Origin: CAYPPG01 sp964412555
GTDB lineage: Bacteria > Hinthialibacterota > Hinthialibacteria > Hinthialibacterales > Hinthialibacteraceae
Assembly (NCBI GenBank): GCA_964412555.1
Contig: CAYPPG010000044.1
Coordinates: 1 to 64,000, forward strand
Length of the DNA stretch: 64,000 nucleotides
Direction of reading: 5' to 3'
In this document: in pieces, positions 52,259 to 61,051 of the stretch
How positions within the stretch are numbered: position 1 is the first letter of the stretch
Layout of the letters: each line of letters begins with the position of its first letter
Notes under the pieces: model-generated
What the model was told of the DNA's origin: nothing
The model's input: the letters and a program-made list of their open reading frames with translations, nothing else
The model's database searches: none
Made by a program: the position numbers and the translations under genes

Positions 52259-52304
52259 AATAATTAGAACTACTCTCAACCCTGGAATAAAAATCAACAA
52301 ATCA

Positions 52305-52330
52305 ATGCAGGCGAGGACGCCTGCTCTACC
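52305..52330. repeat. Half family C palindrome
   Basis: ATGCAGGCGAGGACGCCTGC followed by TCTACC, upstream of the YprB-like gene. The complement GGTAGAGCAGGCGTCC matches the left half of full-length family C elements. Confidence 0.6.
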
Positions 52331-52475
52331 TCGATTATATACGGAAATATTATGAGCCAATCAGGGCAGAAATGAAAGTTTCAGACCACTCGTTAAAGGA
52401 AAAGTCATGATGTAAATGTGCACTCATTTAAGTAGTTTCAATGTCTATTTCTTGCCCAGCCACCACACATCTTTT

Positions 52476-52505
52476 CCTTCAGCCTTCAGTCTTCAGCCTT
52501 CAGCC
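52476..52505. repeat. Short tandem CTTCAG repeat
   Basis: Four to five copies of a CCTTCAG/TCTTCAG unit directly after the recA stop. It reads as CTGAAG units on the minus strand. Possible slippage-prone spacer. Confidence 0.6.
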
Positions 52506-53536
52506 TATTCCTCCTCTTCTTCCACTTCAGTCGGCGCATCCGCTACTCCGATAGCAACTCGCACCTTGTTTTTGATTTCTTCCACCATATCCGGATTTTC
52601 GCGCAGTGTATTCTTGGCGTTCTCTCTTCCCTGGCCTAGTTTATTGTCTCCGTAAACATACCATACACCGCTTTTGTCGACGATTTTGTGTTCGACACCG
52701 AGATCAAGCAATTCTCCAAGTTGAGATATTCCTTCGCCAAAGAGAATATCGAATTCTACTTCGCGGAATGGAGGAGCTACTTTGTTTTTCACCACTTTCA
52801 CTTTCGTCCGATTGCCGATCATCTCTCCTTTTTCTTTGATCGCGCCGATCCGGCGGATATCTAGCCTCACAGACGAATAAAACTTGAGTGCCCGCCCGCC
52901 GGTAGTCGTTTCAGGATTCCCGAACATCACACCGATTTTTTCACGAATCTGGTTGATGAAAATCGCACAAGTATGGGATTTGCTCAAAATGCCCGTTAAT
53001 TTCCGTAGGGCTTTGGACATCAAACGTGCTTGAATCCCTACCTGGGTATCTTTCATCTCTCCATCGATTTCAGCCTGTGGCACCAAGGCAGCCACTGAAT
53101 CGATAACAATGACGTCCAGCGCACCGCTCCTCACCAGCATTTCCACGATATCCAACGCCTGCTCCCCCGTATCGGGCTGTGAAACCAACAGATTATCGAT
53201 ATCCACTCCCAATTTCGCGGCATATTCCACATCGATCGCATGTTCCGCATCGATAAACGCCGCCGTCCCCCCCATTTTTTGGGCTTCGGCCACGATATGC
53301 TGCGCTAACGTCGTCTTTCCGGACGATTCCGGTCCGTAAATCTCGATAACTCGTCCCCTCGGAATTCCGCCGACACCGAGTGCCCAATCGAGTCCCAGCG
53401 AACCGCTTGGAATCACCGGCATTTCCTGCTTCGGGATTTCCCCCATTTTCATGATGGAGCCGCGTCCATACTGCTTTTCGATCTGAGAAATGGCCAGATC
53501 GATTGCCTTACTGCGATCTTTCACGTCGGTCGCCAC
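52505..53536 (-). CDS. recA: RecA recombinase
   Basis: A 343-residue protein. GTG 53536 is taken as the start because AGGAG lies eight bases upstream and the first residues (VATDVKDRSKAIDLAISQIE) align with the normal RecA N terminus. The frame is open to ATG 53593 but the extra 19 residues are not RecA-like. Walker A is GPESSGKTT; PSGSLGLDWALGVGGIPRGR and EIDGEMKDTQVGIQARLMSK are present. Homologous recombination and SOS co-protease. The C-terminal tail is acidic (EVEEEEE). Confidence 0.95.
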   Translation of the reverse strand: MATDVKDRSKAIDLAISQIEKQYGRGSIMKMGEIPKQEMPVIPSGSLGLDWALGVGGIPRGRVIEIYGPESSGKTTLAQHIVAEAQKMGGTAAFIDAEHAIDVEYAAKLGVDIDNLLVSQPDTGEQALDIVEMLVRSGALDVIVIDSVAALVPQAEIDGEMKDTQVGIQARLMSKALRKLTGILSKSHTCAIFINQIREKIGVMFGNPETTTGGRALKFYSSVRLDIRRIGAIKEKGEMIGNRTKVKVVKNKVAPPFREVEFDILFGEGISQLGELLDLGVEHKIVDKSGVWYVYGDNKLGQGRENAKNTLRENPDMVEEIKNKVRVAIGVADAPTEVEEEEE

Positions 53537-53651
53537 GATGGTTTCTCCTGTTCTGACATTATCTAGGGTGCTAAACCGATAATAGTAAAGCACGAATATA
53601 ATTTAAAATCAAAATGAAATTGTACGAATGATCGGTTTTTAGCAAAAAAAT

Positions 53652-54014
53652 CTACAATGAAATCGCGTAACTCAAAATTTCTTCTATAAAATGGTTTTTC
53701 TCCCCCTTCATCTTTTCCAGTTCCGACCTGGTATAAATCAGCAAATTCAGATCAAAGGGCAACTTTTCGAAAAACCGGACATATTTATCCCGGCGCTGCA
53801 AAAACGGTTCTTCAGTATGTGTAACCACTACAGCCAAGTCAATATCGCTTTCCGGCGTGTAATCTCCTTTCGCAAACGAGCCAAACAAAAGGACTTCTTC
53901 CACTTCAGGAAGTTTCGTCTTTAACGTTACCGCATTCGTTTTCAGTACCTGCATCAATTTCGGGTAATCGACCGAGGCAATGGTCACAGAACCCAAAGAT
54001 CTCTCGTACAGCAT
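53652..54014 (-). CDS. MNT-type nucleotidyltransferase (HEPN-MNT module)
   Basis: A 120-residue protein, MLYERSLGSVTIASVDYPKL, VEEVLLFGSFAKGDYTPESD then IDLAVVV. The GSFAKG and SDIDLAV residues are the catalytic minimal-nucleotidyltransferase motif. ATG 54014 has a perfect GGAGG six bases upstream. MNT proteins AMPylate HEPN toxins in the antitoxin role. It overlaps the HEPN gene 3' end by ~110 bases. Confidence 0.8.
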   Translation of the reverse strand: MLYERSLGSVTIASVDYPKLMQVLKTNAVTLKTKLPEVEEVLLFGSFAKGDYTPESDIDLAVVVTHTEEPFLQRRDKYVRFFEKLPFDLNLLIYTRSELEKMKGEKNHFIEEILSYAISL

Positions 54015-54384
54015 GGAGCGCCTCCGTGGCAATTCTCTCATCAAAATATTCGTAAGGACATCCTTCGGAATATCCATTCGGGTACCGGCTCTCAATATAA
54101 TAACGATCCAAAATACGCGCCCAGTGCAACAAATCTTCGGATACGTCTCCAATATCACTCAATCCTTCCAGCATTTTGAAAATAGAATGCCCGCGCATGC
54201 TTCGATTGAGTGCATAGAAAACCGCTGTGACCATTTTCTCGGCAGCCTGCTGACAGGTAAAGCAACACCATTCGAAATACTGGTATTGCAAATCCAGCTC
54301 TGCGCGTTCCAAATCCCGTTTTGCTTGCCTGTACCAAATCAGAATTATCACGAAGAGTACCTTTGGCCGCTGAACCAAAAACAT
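53905..54384 (-). CDS. HEPN-domain protein, N terminus apparently fused by deletion
   Basis: The core is a HEPN RNase-like domain: WYRQAKRDLERAELDLQYQY, EWCCFTCQQAAEKMVTAVFY, MRGHSIFKMLEGL (RxxxxH-like) and a YFDERIATEALHAVREIFGF end. Normal HEPN proteins start just before WYRQAKRD. Here no start codon is available there, and the frame instead begins in sequence (ATG 54384 or 54405) that in another frame encodes the N-terminal half of an MNT protein. It may still be translated as a short fusion (MFLVQRPKVLFVIILIWYRQ...). Confidence 0.6.
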   Translation of the reverse strand: MFLVQRPKVLFVIILIWYRQAKRDLERAELDLQYQYFEWCCFTCQQAAEKMVTAVFYALNRSMRGHSIFKMLEGLSDIGDVSEDLLHWARILDRYYIESRYPNGYSEGCPYEYFDERIATEALHAVREIFGFCDHCLGRLPEIDAGTENECGNVKDETS

Positions 54385-54457
54385 ACACTTCTTCTGCGCC
54401 TTCATCTTTCAGAACTTTTGCTGCTTCTCGTATACGATCCTGTAATTCCTGATTCAT
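54325..54457 (-). pseudogene. Truncated MNT nucleotidyltransferase remnant
   Basis: ATG 54457 starts MNQELQDRIREAAKVLKDEG, AEEVYVFGSAAKGTLRDNSD. This is the N terminus of a minimal nucleotidyltransferase up to the GS...SD motif. Right after SD the DNA switches to HEPN coding sequence in a different frame (junction near 54336..54345). The in-frame continuation (QASKTGFGTRRAG...) is non-homologous. A deletion that removed the MNT C terminus and the HEPN start explains it. Confidence 0.65.
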
Positions 54458-54703
54458 TTTTGTATTCTCTTTCCAAAAACATGCTGAACATATGTACATT
54501 AAAGCACAAATCCCAACCAATGCAAGACTATTCATCCATTTCTCCCACCCTTTTTTGCACATTTATAACACTTGACGCTCTCCCCCTGCGCTTATACGAT
54601 CAAAGAATTCATCAAGTTTCAATTTTAAAGGCACTTAAGACTATTGGGCAGACCTCTCGTCTGCAGCCATTTTTGTTGTTTTCGTGTTAAATGCAGTAAA
54701 CTA

Positions 54704-54812
54704 CCCCAAAGGGGTTAAAGATGGTAGCCAGTGGGCATCGCCCCTGGAAATGTTAAATGTCCGAATTTCACCCTGAAGGGGTGATAGAAAAACTGTCACC
54801 CCGTTGGGGTGA
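54704..54812. repeat. Cluster of CCCC/GGGG hairpin repeats
   Basis: Three or four palindromes: ACCCCAAAGGGGT, CAGTGGGCATCGCCCCTG, CACCCTGAAGGGGTG and CACCCCGTTGGGGTG, the last nearly perfect. Interspersed structured repeats of this appearance are common in several candidate-phylum genomes. Function unknown. Confidence 0.6.
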
Positions 54813-54894
54813 GAGGCGAAGATCGTCACTAAGTAAATGTTATTCGGTATAAATGTAAGTCGGCATGTCTAGTTGTTTAACAAGTAACTGGAAA

Positions 54895-54934
54895 TGCACG
54901 CGTTGGAAGATGCGGGCAAGGATGCCCGCGCTCC
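54895..54934. repeat. Palindromic repeat, family B
   Basis: GATGCGGGCAAGGATGCCCG core with one base change from the other copies; ends ~38 bases before pheT. Confidence 0.75.
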
Positions 54935-54972
54935 AATTTATTAAAATTGAACATCTTTATCACGGTTGAATC

Positions 54973-57387
54973 ATGAAAATCCCTTACTCCTGGCTGGCTG
55001 ATTTGGTTGAAAATATCCCCTCGGCGGAAGAAACGGCGCATCTGCTTACCATGCGGGGATTCGAGGTCGAGGGACTCGAATCGCCCGGCGATGCGATCAA
55101 AGACATCGTTGTGGCTAAATTGTTGAAAGTGAATCCGCATCCCAACGCTGATAAACTCACCCTCTGCCAAGTCACCGACGGCAAGCAGGAATACGAAATC
55201 GTCTGCGGGGCGCACAACATGAAAGACGGCGACCTCGTCGCTCTGGCACACATCGGCACTGTGCTTCCCGGCAATTTCAAACTGGAAAAACGCAAAATCC
55301 GCGGCGTCTACTCTCAAGGCATGTTATGCTCCGAACGGGAACTGGCAATGGGTGAGGATCATGCGGGAATCATGATCCTCCCACAAAACTATACCATCGG
55401 CAACCGCCTCATCGACGAGATGGGACTCAACGAAGTGGTCATCGACCTGAACGTCACCCCCAACCGCCCCGACGCATTGAGCCTGATCGGCGTCGCCCGG
55501 GAAATGGCAACATATATAAAAAGCAACGTTCGTCTACCGGAATCGAAACCCATAAAACCGATGGAAGAACCGGATTTTGCACCTTCCGTAACACTGGAAG
55601 ACCAAGACTTGTGCCCACGTTACACCGCTGTTGTCATCAAAGGGGTGAAAATCGGGCCGTCACCGGAATGGATGGCCAAACGGCTGGAAGCCTGCGGCGT
55701 GCGAAGTATCAACAACATCGTCGACGCCACGAATTACGTTCTACTCGAATTCGGCCAACCACTTCATGCTTTCGATTTAGACAAATTGGAAGAAAAGCGC
55801 ATCGTGGTGCGCCGTGCTAAACCCGGCGAGAAGATTACTACCATCGACGGCGATGAGCGCACCCTCGAGGATTCCATGCTGGTTATCGCCGATGCCAAGA
55901 ATCCAGTAGCGGTCGCCGGGGTAATGGGTGGTCTTGACAGCGAAGTCAGCGAAGCAAGTACAAACATCTTGCTCGAAAGCGCGTATTTCGATCCTCCAAC
56001 GACCCGCCGAACCTCGCGGAAACTCGGTCTTTCTTCCGAAGCCTCCTACCGTTTTGAGCGTGGCGTGGACTTTGAAACCGTGATTCCTGCATCCTGGCGC
56101 TGCGTACAACTGATCCTCGAATATGCCGGGGGTAAAGTTACCGGACAAATGGGAATCGGGGATTCCACCGATACAAAGCGGTTAGATGACTTAAAAGGGC
56201 GTACGCTAAGCCTACGCTACTCCTATTGCAATCGCCTGTTGGGAAAAACAGTACCGGAAGAAGAAATCGAACAAATCTTCACATCTCTCCACTGCGCAAT
56301 CGAAGCCAAGGATGAAAAACAAATCAGCATTCGCGTGCCGTCTTTCCGCAACGACCTACGCCGCGAAGCGGATTTAGTGGAGGAAGTGGCACGCCTGCAC
56401 GGATACGAAAATTTCACTCCCTCATTGCCACTCGCCCCTGTCAAACCACCGGAACCACGAGAAATCGACAGCAATCTCCTCGCTCAAATTCGAACATATT
56501 TGGTCGATCGGGGACTTGATGAAGCGGTTACTTACTCTTTTGCAGAAGAAAACTCTTTGAAACCGTTCATGCTGGAAGACACAGCAACGGCAAATGAGAA
56601 AACAACCTTGCTCAATCCGATCAAATCGAACGAAAAAATCATGCGAACGGCTGTACTGCCTGGATTGCTGCAATCCGCACACCATAATGTAGCGCATCAT
56701 TTTACTGACTTCGGATTGTTCGAATTTGCACGCCGATATATTCCCTCCAACGGATCGACAGAAGAAAAACTAACTCTTTCTGTAACCATTGTTGGAAATC
56801 CAGGAAGAGGGTGGCGCAGCCCACAAACAGAATTGGATTTTTTTGAAATCAAGGGACTGCTGGAATGCATACTCGATATGGCCAAACTCCGCTATCGCTT
56901 CATCGGCGCACCGCCGTGTCTTCATCCCAAACGGGGTGTAACAATTGAAGTGAAAAAGAAATCCATCGGATATTGCGGTGAATTGCATCCGACTATCGCC
57001 GAGCAGTACGAACTACCAGGTCGCGTATTGGTCCTCGAACTCGATATGGCGACCCTCTCGGAAGCCTATCGCGAATCGGCCATCCAATACCGCCTCTTCT
57101 CCACTTTCCCGGCAGTCAAACGGGATTTCGCCTTGTTGGTTCCGGAAAATGTTTCTTCAAAACAAGTCGAAGATATCATCCGCAAAGAGAGTGGCGACAT
57201 TCTGGAAGAAGTATCGTTATTCGATTACTATTGCGGCAAGCAAGTCCCCGAAGGGAAAGTCAGCCTGGCCTACCGGATGACGTACCGCTCAAAAAAAGAA
57301 ACGTTGAAAGAAGAATCCGTCGATAACGTTTGTAATAAAATCATAAAACGGTTACAATCGAAACTCGATGTGCAGCTCCGCTCCTAA
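54973..57387 (+). CDS. pheT: Phenylalanyl-tRNA synthetase beta subunit
   Basis: An 804-residue protein. MKIPYSWLADLVENIPSAEE, a tRNA-binding/EMAP domain (KVNPHPNADKLTLCQVTDGK), a B3/B4 editing domain (NNIVDATNYVLLEFGQPLHA, FDLDKLEEKRIVVRRAKPGE), the B5 domain and the C-terminal FDX-ACB (FSTFPAVKRDFALLVPENVS). Complete. It charges tRNA-Phe with PheS, which is not in this window, so pheS and pheT are separated. No clear ribosome-binding site before ATG 54973. ZapB-like and ZapA genes follow. Confidence 0.95.
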   Translation: MKIPYSWLADLVENIPSAEETAHLLTMRGFEVEGLESPGDAIKDIVVAKLLKVNPHPNADKLTLCQVTDGKQEYEIVCGAHNMKDGDLVALAHIGTVLPGNFKLEKRKIRGVYSQGMLCSERELAMGEDHAGIMILPQNYTIGNRLIDEMGLNEVVIDLNVTPNRPDALSLIGVAREMATYIKSNVRLPESKPIKPMEEPDFAPSVTLEDQDLCPRYTAVVIKGVKIGPSPEWMAKRLEACGVRSINNIVDATNYVLLEFGQPLHAFDLDKLEEKRIVVRRAKPGEKITTIDGDERTLEDSMLVIADAKNPVAVAGVMGGLDSEVSEASTNILLESAYFDPPTTRRTSRKLGLSSEASYRFERGVDFETVIPASWRCVQLILEYAGGKVTGQMGIGDSTDTKRLDDLKGRTLSLRYSYCNRLLGKTVPEEEIEQIFTSLHCAIEAKDEKQISIRVPSFRNDLRREADLVEEVARLHGYENFTPSLPLAPVKPPEPREIDSNLLAQIRTYLVDRGLDEAVTYSFAEENSLKPFMLEDTATANEKTTLLNPIKSNEKIMRTAVLPGLLQSAHHNVAHHFTDFGLFEFARRYIPSNGSTEEKLTLSVTIVGNPGRGWRSPQTELDFFEIKGLLECILDMAKLRYRFIGAPPCLHPKRGVTIEVKKKSIGYCGELHPTIAEQYELPGRVLVLELDMATLSEAYRESAIQYRLFSTFPAVKRDFALLVPENVSSKQVEDIIRKESGDILEEVSLFDYYCGKQVPEGKVSLAYRMTYRSKKETLKEESVDNVCNKIIKRLQSKLDVQLRS

Positions 57388-57492
57388 AGAATAGGGAAAA
57401 GTGAATTGTTTCCCTTTTCGAAGCGGTGGGATAATAGTATCGTATCAAACGTATGAAAAACAACAATATTTTTAGCTTTATGGTGTAATGAT

Positions 57493-57741
57493 ATGACTCT
57501 TGAAAATTTAATGGAAATTCTCGAGAACTTGGATCAACGCGTTGAGGGATTGGTCAATCAAATCCGTGATTTGCAACTCGAACGGGACAGTTTAAAAAAA
57601 TCACTGGATGAAAGCGAACGCCAACGGGAAGAATTGGCAAGCCAAATGTCCTCACAGGAAGACAATCGCGTCGAAATTCGCCAACGCATTCAGGCAATCA
57701 TCGACAAAATTGAACGAATGGAATCCGAATCGGAGGAGTAA
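57493..57741 (+). CDS. ZapB-like coiled-coil protein
   Basis: An 82-residue, almost entirely heptad-patterned protein (LENLMEILENLDQRVEGLVN, QIRDLQLERDSLKKSLDESE). Its size, coiled-coil character and position directly before zapA suggest a ZapB-like Z-ring organiser, as seen in other pheT-zapA neighbourhoods. It may alternatively be a different small coiled-coil protein. Confidence 0.55.
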   Translation: MTLENLMEILENLDQRVEGLVNQIRDLQLERDSLKKSLDESERQREELASQMSSQEDNRVEIRQRIQAIIDKIERMESESEE

Positions 57742-57820
57742 CACGTTCCTTGCCGCATAGAGGGTACCGCAGGAACAAAAATAAATCTCCGATTCCTGCT
57801 GCAGGGAAAGGGAGAATACA

Positions 57821-58132
57821 ATGCCTTCGAGTTCCGATATAATCCGTGTCGAAATTCTCGGTACCAAACTGCAATTGCGTGCTGGTGACAATCCCGAAGC
57901 CGTGAAAAAGGCCGCTCTGTACGTGCGGGACTTGGTCCATGAACTGCGGGAACGTGCACCTTCGGCTCCATCCATCCAATTGGCGCTGTTGACAGCAATC
58001 AATGTCGCCGATCAACTTCTGCGCATGCCGGATCAAGATCCAGCCGAAATCGACCGCCTTCTGGAAAAAGCAAACGACATCCTCTCCAAAACAGGCCCAT
58101 CGCCTACCGATTTCAAATCCGAATTCGAGTAG
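57821..58132 (+). CDS. zapA: Cell division protein ZapA
   Basis: A 103-residue protein, IIRVEILGTKLQLRAGDNPE, AVKKAALYVRDLVHELRERA, QLALLTAINVADQLLRMPDQ, matching the ZapA N-terminal beta/alpha domain and its short coiled coil. It stabilises FtsZ polymers. Stands after the ZapB-like gene; the 3' end is convergent with the Rpn-type gene. Confidence 0.85.
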   Translation: MPSSSDIIRVEILGTKLQLRAGDNPEAVKKAALYVRDLVHELRERAPSAPSIQLALLTAINVADQLLRMPDQDPAEIDRLLEKANDILSKTGPSPTDFKSEFE

Positions 58133-58186
58133 TGGATGGTGTCTTTTTCTCAGCCAAAGGCACAATTGTGTTCTTTGGTAATCTAT

Positions 58187-59140
58187 TTATCCAGATTCGC
58201 CAAGAAACCGTAGGAATTCATCGGATGATTCAGTAATAATTGCTTTCTTATGAAGTTCCTTCAGAAAGTGAGTATCCGTTATCTTTTTAATTGATTCTTT
58301 CACCCCAACCGGAATCTTTCCATAGCGAATCTCGAAAGCATTGATCACGGATTGCCGTAGCCCTTCCTGCAGCCCTTCCTGCAGCCCTTTTTCCATTACA
58401 ATTTCATCCATAGGTATTCGAATGGCCACTTTTTTCACCTCCTCATACTCGAGGATCGTTTGATGAAACTGTTTTTCCAATTCTTTTGGAAGTTTCATAA
58501 TGACATCGATAAAGCGAAAAAGGTAAAATACTTCCTGTTCAGTGAATCCTTTCTCATACAACGGTTGAGTCACTTTGAACTTCCACTGAAAACGATTCTC
58601 GTCATCTTTCTTCGTTTCCAATTCTTTCAAATGAGCCATCACAACAACTGCAAAAGGATTGTCGCTTGATTGTAATAATGCCCAATTTTTTCTGAACTCA
58701 ACCAGCTTACATACCGGAAAAACAAACTGAATTTGACAACCAAATAAATTATAGCCGAATGAGGAGGGTTTCCAATTTTCATTTTCATCGGTCAATATCG
58801 CCAAACTGGCCACTTCTTTGTGAAACCGCTGAAAAATCAGGGAGTTATAGTGGTACATTCGCAATGCGAAATCAGGTTCATAATGCGATTGTACTTCAAT
58901 ATGAATGAGAACCCATACTTCTTTCCCATCCTTCAACCATACTTTCACCAGCTTGTCCACCAACCGTGAAGAAATCTTCTCCTCATCGATGAGCAACTGG
59001 AATTCTTTATCCAAAAATTCGTAGGATATCCCCCAATCGATCGCTCCGTAAGCAACAGGAAAGAAAAATTGGATGAACTGCTCAAATAAGTTCTCCAAAA
59101 TTTCTTTCCAGATGCTGTCATAACAAGAAGATTGATTCAT
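58187..59140 (-). CDS. Rpn-family PD-(D/E)XK nuclease (transposase-like)
   Basis: A 317-residue cytosolic protein. The N-terminal half has WGISYEFLDKEFQLL, then WVLIHIEVQSHYEPDFALRM, where the E-x-Q of IEVQ and an upstream Asp form a PD-(D/E)XK active site typical of Rpn/YhgA-like recombination-promoting nucleases. KGLQEGLQEGL in the C-terminal part is the usual repeated linker of the family. Such genes occur in many copies and are thought to be DNA endonucleases linked to mobility; no terminal repeats seen. Confidence 0.8.
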   Translation of the reverse strand: MNQSSCYDSIWKEILENLFEQFIQFFFPVAYGAIDWGISYEFLDKEFQLLIDEEKISSRLVDKLVKVWLKDGKEVWVLIHIEVQSHYEPDFALRMYHYNSLIFQRFHKEVASLAILTDENENWKPSSFGYNLFGCQIQFVFPVCKLVEFRKNWALLQSSDNPFAVVVMAHLKELETKKDDENRFQWKFKVTQPLYEKGFTEQEVFYLFRFIDVIMKLPKELEKQFHQTILEYEEVKKVAIRIPMDEIVMEKGLQEGLQEGLRQSVINAFEIRYGKIPVGVKESIKKITDTHFLKELHKKAIITESSDEFLRFLGESG

Positions 59141-59240
59141 TTACATACTTTAGAATCTCACCCAATAATAAAGATAAATGATCAACAAAATTTTCCTCTT
59201 CGACTATTTCTCAATACTACGATATCGCCAAAGTATGTAT

Positions 59241-59837
59241 TTATTTCCCAACTAAAGTATCATCACAAGGATACGATGTTCGCGCTCCAAGCTTGATGAT
59301 ATCCCCGAAACTCGTCAGCCCGTTCGAGGGTAAATAGGTTACCGTATTCCCCCACGTATTCGTGAAATCCGGCCCCGCACTGGTCACCTTATATTCTCGA
59401 CAGCGAGCCTGCTGCGGCAATATGGATAATCCACCATGATTGATCCGGCTCCAGGCATCCGTGTAATCATATGTGATATATGCGTCATTCTGCTCTTCGT
59501 TCATACGAGCTCCATATCCCCCATAAAGAAACGGATCCTGCGGCACCGCCGGAATATAAGAAACCGGAGTCGTCAATGGAATCAAACGCCGGTTGACCGG
59601 ATTCTTCTGCACACCGCTTGCATCCAACCACGGCGGATAAATGTTGTTATCGAGCCGGTACGCTTCCAGCGCTGTCGAAATGGATTTCAACTCCGATTCC
59701 GCCTTCGCTACTTTGGCGCGAATCTGGGCATTGAGAAAATTCGGAACGGCGATAGCGGCTAGAATCCCGATGATAGCCACAACAATCAATAGTTCGATGA
59801 GTGTAAACGCGGATGAGAATCGAGAACGCGCTCTCAT
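59241..59837 (-). CDS. Type II secretion-type pseudopilin, second paralogue
   Basis: A 198-residue protein: MRARSRFSSA then FTLIELLIVVAIIGILAAIA, VPNFLNAQIRAKVAKAESEL. Like the copy at 49786..50361 it has Ala before the cleavage point. The C-terminal domain (NPVNRRLIPLTTPVSYIPAV, YKVTSAGPDFTNTWGNT, GDIIKLG) has the same pattern of Asp/Gly-rich loops. Isolated from secretion genes. Confidence 0.85.
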   Translation of the reverse strand: MRARSRFSSAFTLIELLIVVAIIGILAAIAVPNFLNAQIRAKVAKAESELKSISTALEAYRLDNNIYPPWLDASGVQKNPVNRRLIPLTTPVSYIPAVPQDPFLYGGYGARMNEEQNDAYITYDYTDAWSRINHGGLSILPQQARCREYKVTSAGPDFTNTWGNTVTYLPSNGLTSFGDIIKLGARTSYPCDDTLVGK

Positions 59838-59946
59838 GATGTAAATACTCCTTTTCCCTGAACGATATAATAACCATGCTCTTATAAAAACGAGAGTTCT
59901 ACCCTAACACAAGTTTAATGGAATTACACATAGAAAAAAAGGTAGA

Positions 59947-61032
59947 TCAAGCATTCTTGTTTTTTTGTTCACTCCCCTCGATCAACCGCAACGCCGCTAA
60001 CATAAATCCAACCGCATGAGCCATCCCCGCGTGCCATGGCGCTTCACATGTCATTTGTGGTGTATGATCAGGAATAATCACCCCCTTATACCCGTTTCGA
60101 TACAAAATCCGCAATGCTTTGATCATATCGAGATCCCCCTCATCGATGAACACTTCATGATACTTCGGCACTTTCCCTCTCACATTACGAAAATGAACAT
60201 AAGCGATTGCATTTTGCCTGCTATATTGCTCGATGGCCTCATACACATCTCCTTCGCTCATCTCTTGTAGCGTTCCAAGACAAAATTCCAACGCATTCGA
60301 CGGACTTGGAACCAAATCCAATAATTTTTGATACAAATACGGTTGATTCACTAAGCGGCCATGCCCTCGAATCGTCGGCATTGGCGGATCGTCCGGATGC
60401 GCCGCCAATCGCACTCCCGCCTCTTCCGCCACCGGAACCAACTCGCGCAAGAATTCCTCCACCCTTTGCCACAATACTTCACTCGTCACTTTAGGAACCG
60501 TCCCCGGCTCCGCATCGGGATCATACTCCATATTCCAAATCTGCCCCTTCGGGATCGGCGTCTCTTTCGGCCCTTCTTCTCCCAGAAACGCCACCGACAT
60601 CGCCCCCCCACGCGCAAACGGCCCGTTCACATGCCCCCACACACCGGCAATGCTGAAGTTATATCCCATAATCGGAATCCCGACTTTCCCCAATCGCCGG
60701 ATAATCGTCTTCAATCCCTGCATCTGCTCCTTCTTCTTCGGACCATCGAGCAGCACATCGTACCAATGTGAAGGATCGAAATTCTCGATCGCTTCCAGTT
60801 CCAATCCCTCTTCATTGATTGCCTTTTTCAAATCTCGTAGTTCTTCTTCGTTCCACAGTTTCCCCTCATTTTGCGTTAATCCCCAGGTACGCGTCTCATC
60901 GGTGCCATGCAGCAATTCCTTTGAAAAATAATCCACCCAATGCGCGACGATATGCGTGCAGCCGGCTTGCTTGGCAAAACGGAAATTCTCCCGTGTCAGC
61001 ATATTCCGGTACAATCCCAGTCCGATTTTCAT
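59947..61032 (-). CDS. uxuA: Mannonate dehydratase
   Basis: A 361-residue protein starting MKIGLGLYRNMLTRENFRFA at 61032 (GGAG upstream); an earlier start at 61077 lies inside the SDR gene. Metal-binding and catalytic landmarks: VRLAAHPDDPPMPTIRG, IAYVHFRNVRGKVPKYHEVF, FIDEGDLDMIKALRILY and GVIIPDHTPQM. It dehydrates D-mannonate to 2-keto-3-deoxygluconate in glucuronate catabolism, matching the uronic-acid lyases of the region. Nineteen bases after the SDR gene. Confidence 0.88.
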   Translation of the reverse strand: MKIGLGLYRNMLTRENFRFAKQAGCTHIVAHWVDYFSKELLHGTDETRTWGLTQNEGKLWNEEELRDLKKAINEEGLELEAIENFDPSHWYDVLLDGPKKKEQMQGLKTIIRRLGKVGIPIMGYNFSIAGVWGHVNGPFARGGAMSVAFLGEEGPKETPIPKGQIWNMEYDPDAEPGTVPKVTSEVLWQRVEEFLRELVPVAEEAGVRLAAHPDDPPMPTIRGHGRLVNQPYLYQKLLDLVPSPSNALEFCLGTLQEMSEGDVYEAIEQYSRQNAIAYVHFRNVRGKVPKYHEVFIDEGDLDMIKALRILYRNGYKGVIIPDHTPQMTCEAPWHAGMAHAVGFMLAALRLIEGSEQKNKNA

Positions 61033-61051
61033 GTCTTTCTCCCACCATCTA

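Larger units (their letters stand above)
54458..54972. other. Repeat-containing intergenic region upstream of pheT
   Basis: Holds hairpin-rich repeats at 54704..54812 and a family B repeat at 54895..54934. No gene seen. The pheT promoter must be here or upstream. Confidence 0.55.

Noticed and set aside
53537..53593. ATG start for recA at 53593
   Set aside because: The extra 19 residues are not RecA-like and the GTG at 53536 has an AGGAG site at the right distance.
58187..59140. Rpn-family gene as a complete insertion sequence
   Set aside because: No terminal inverted repeats or target duplications were found around it; annotated only as a nuclease gene.
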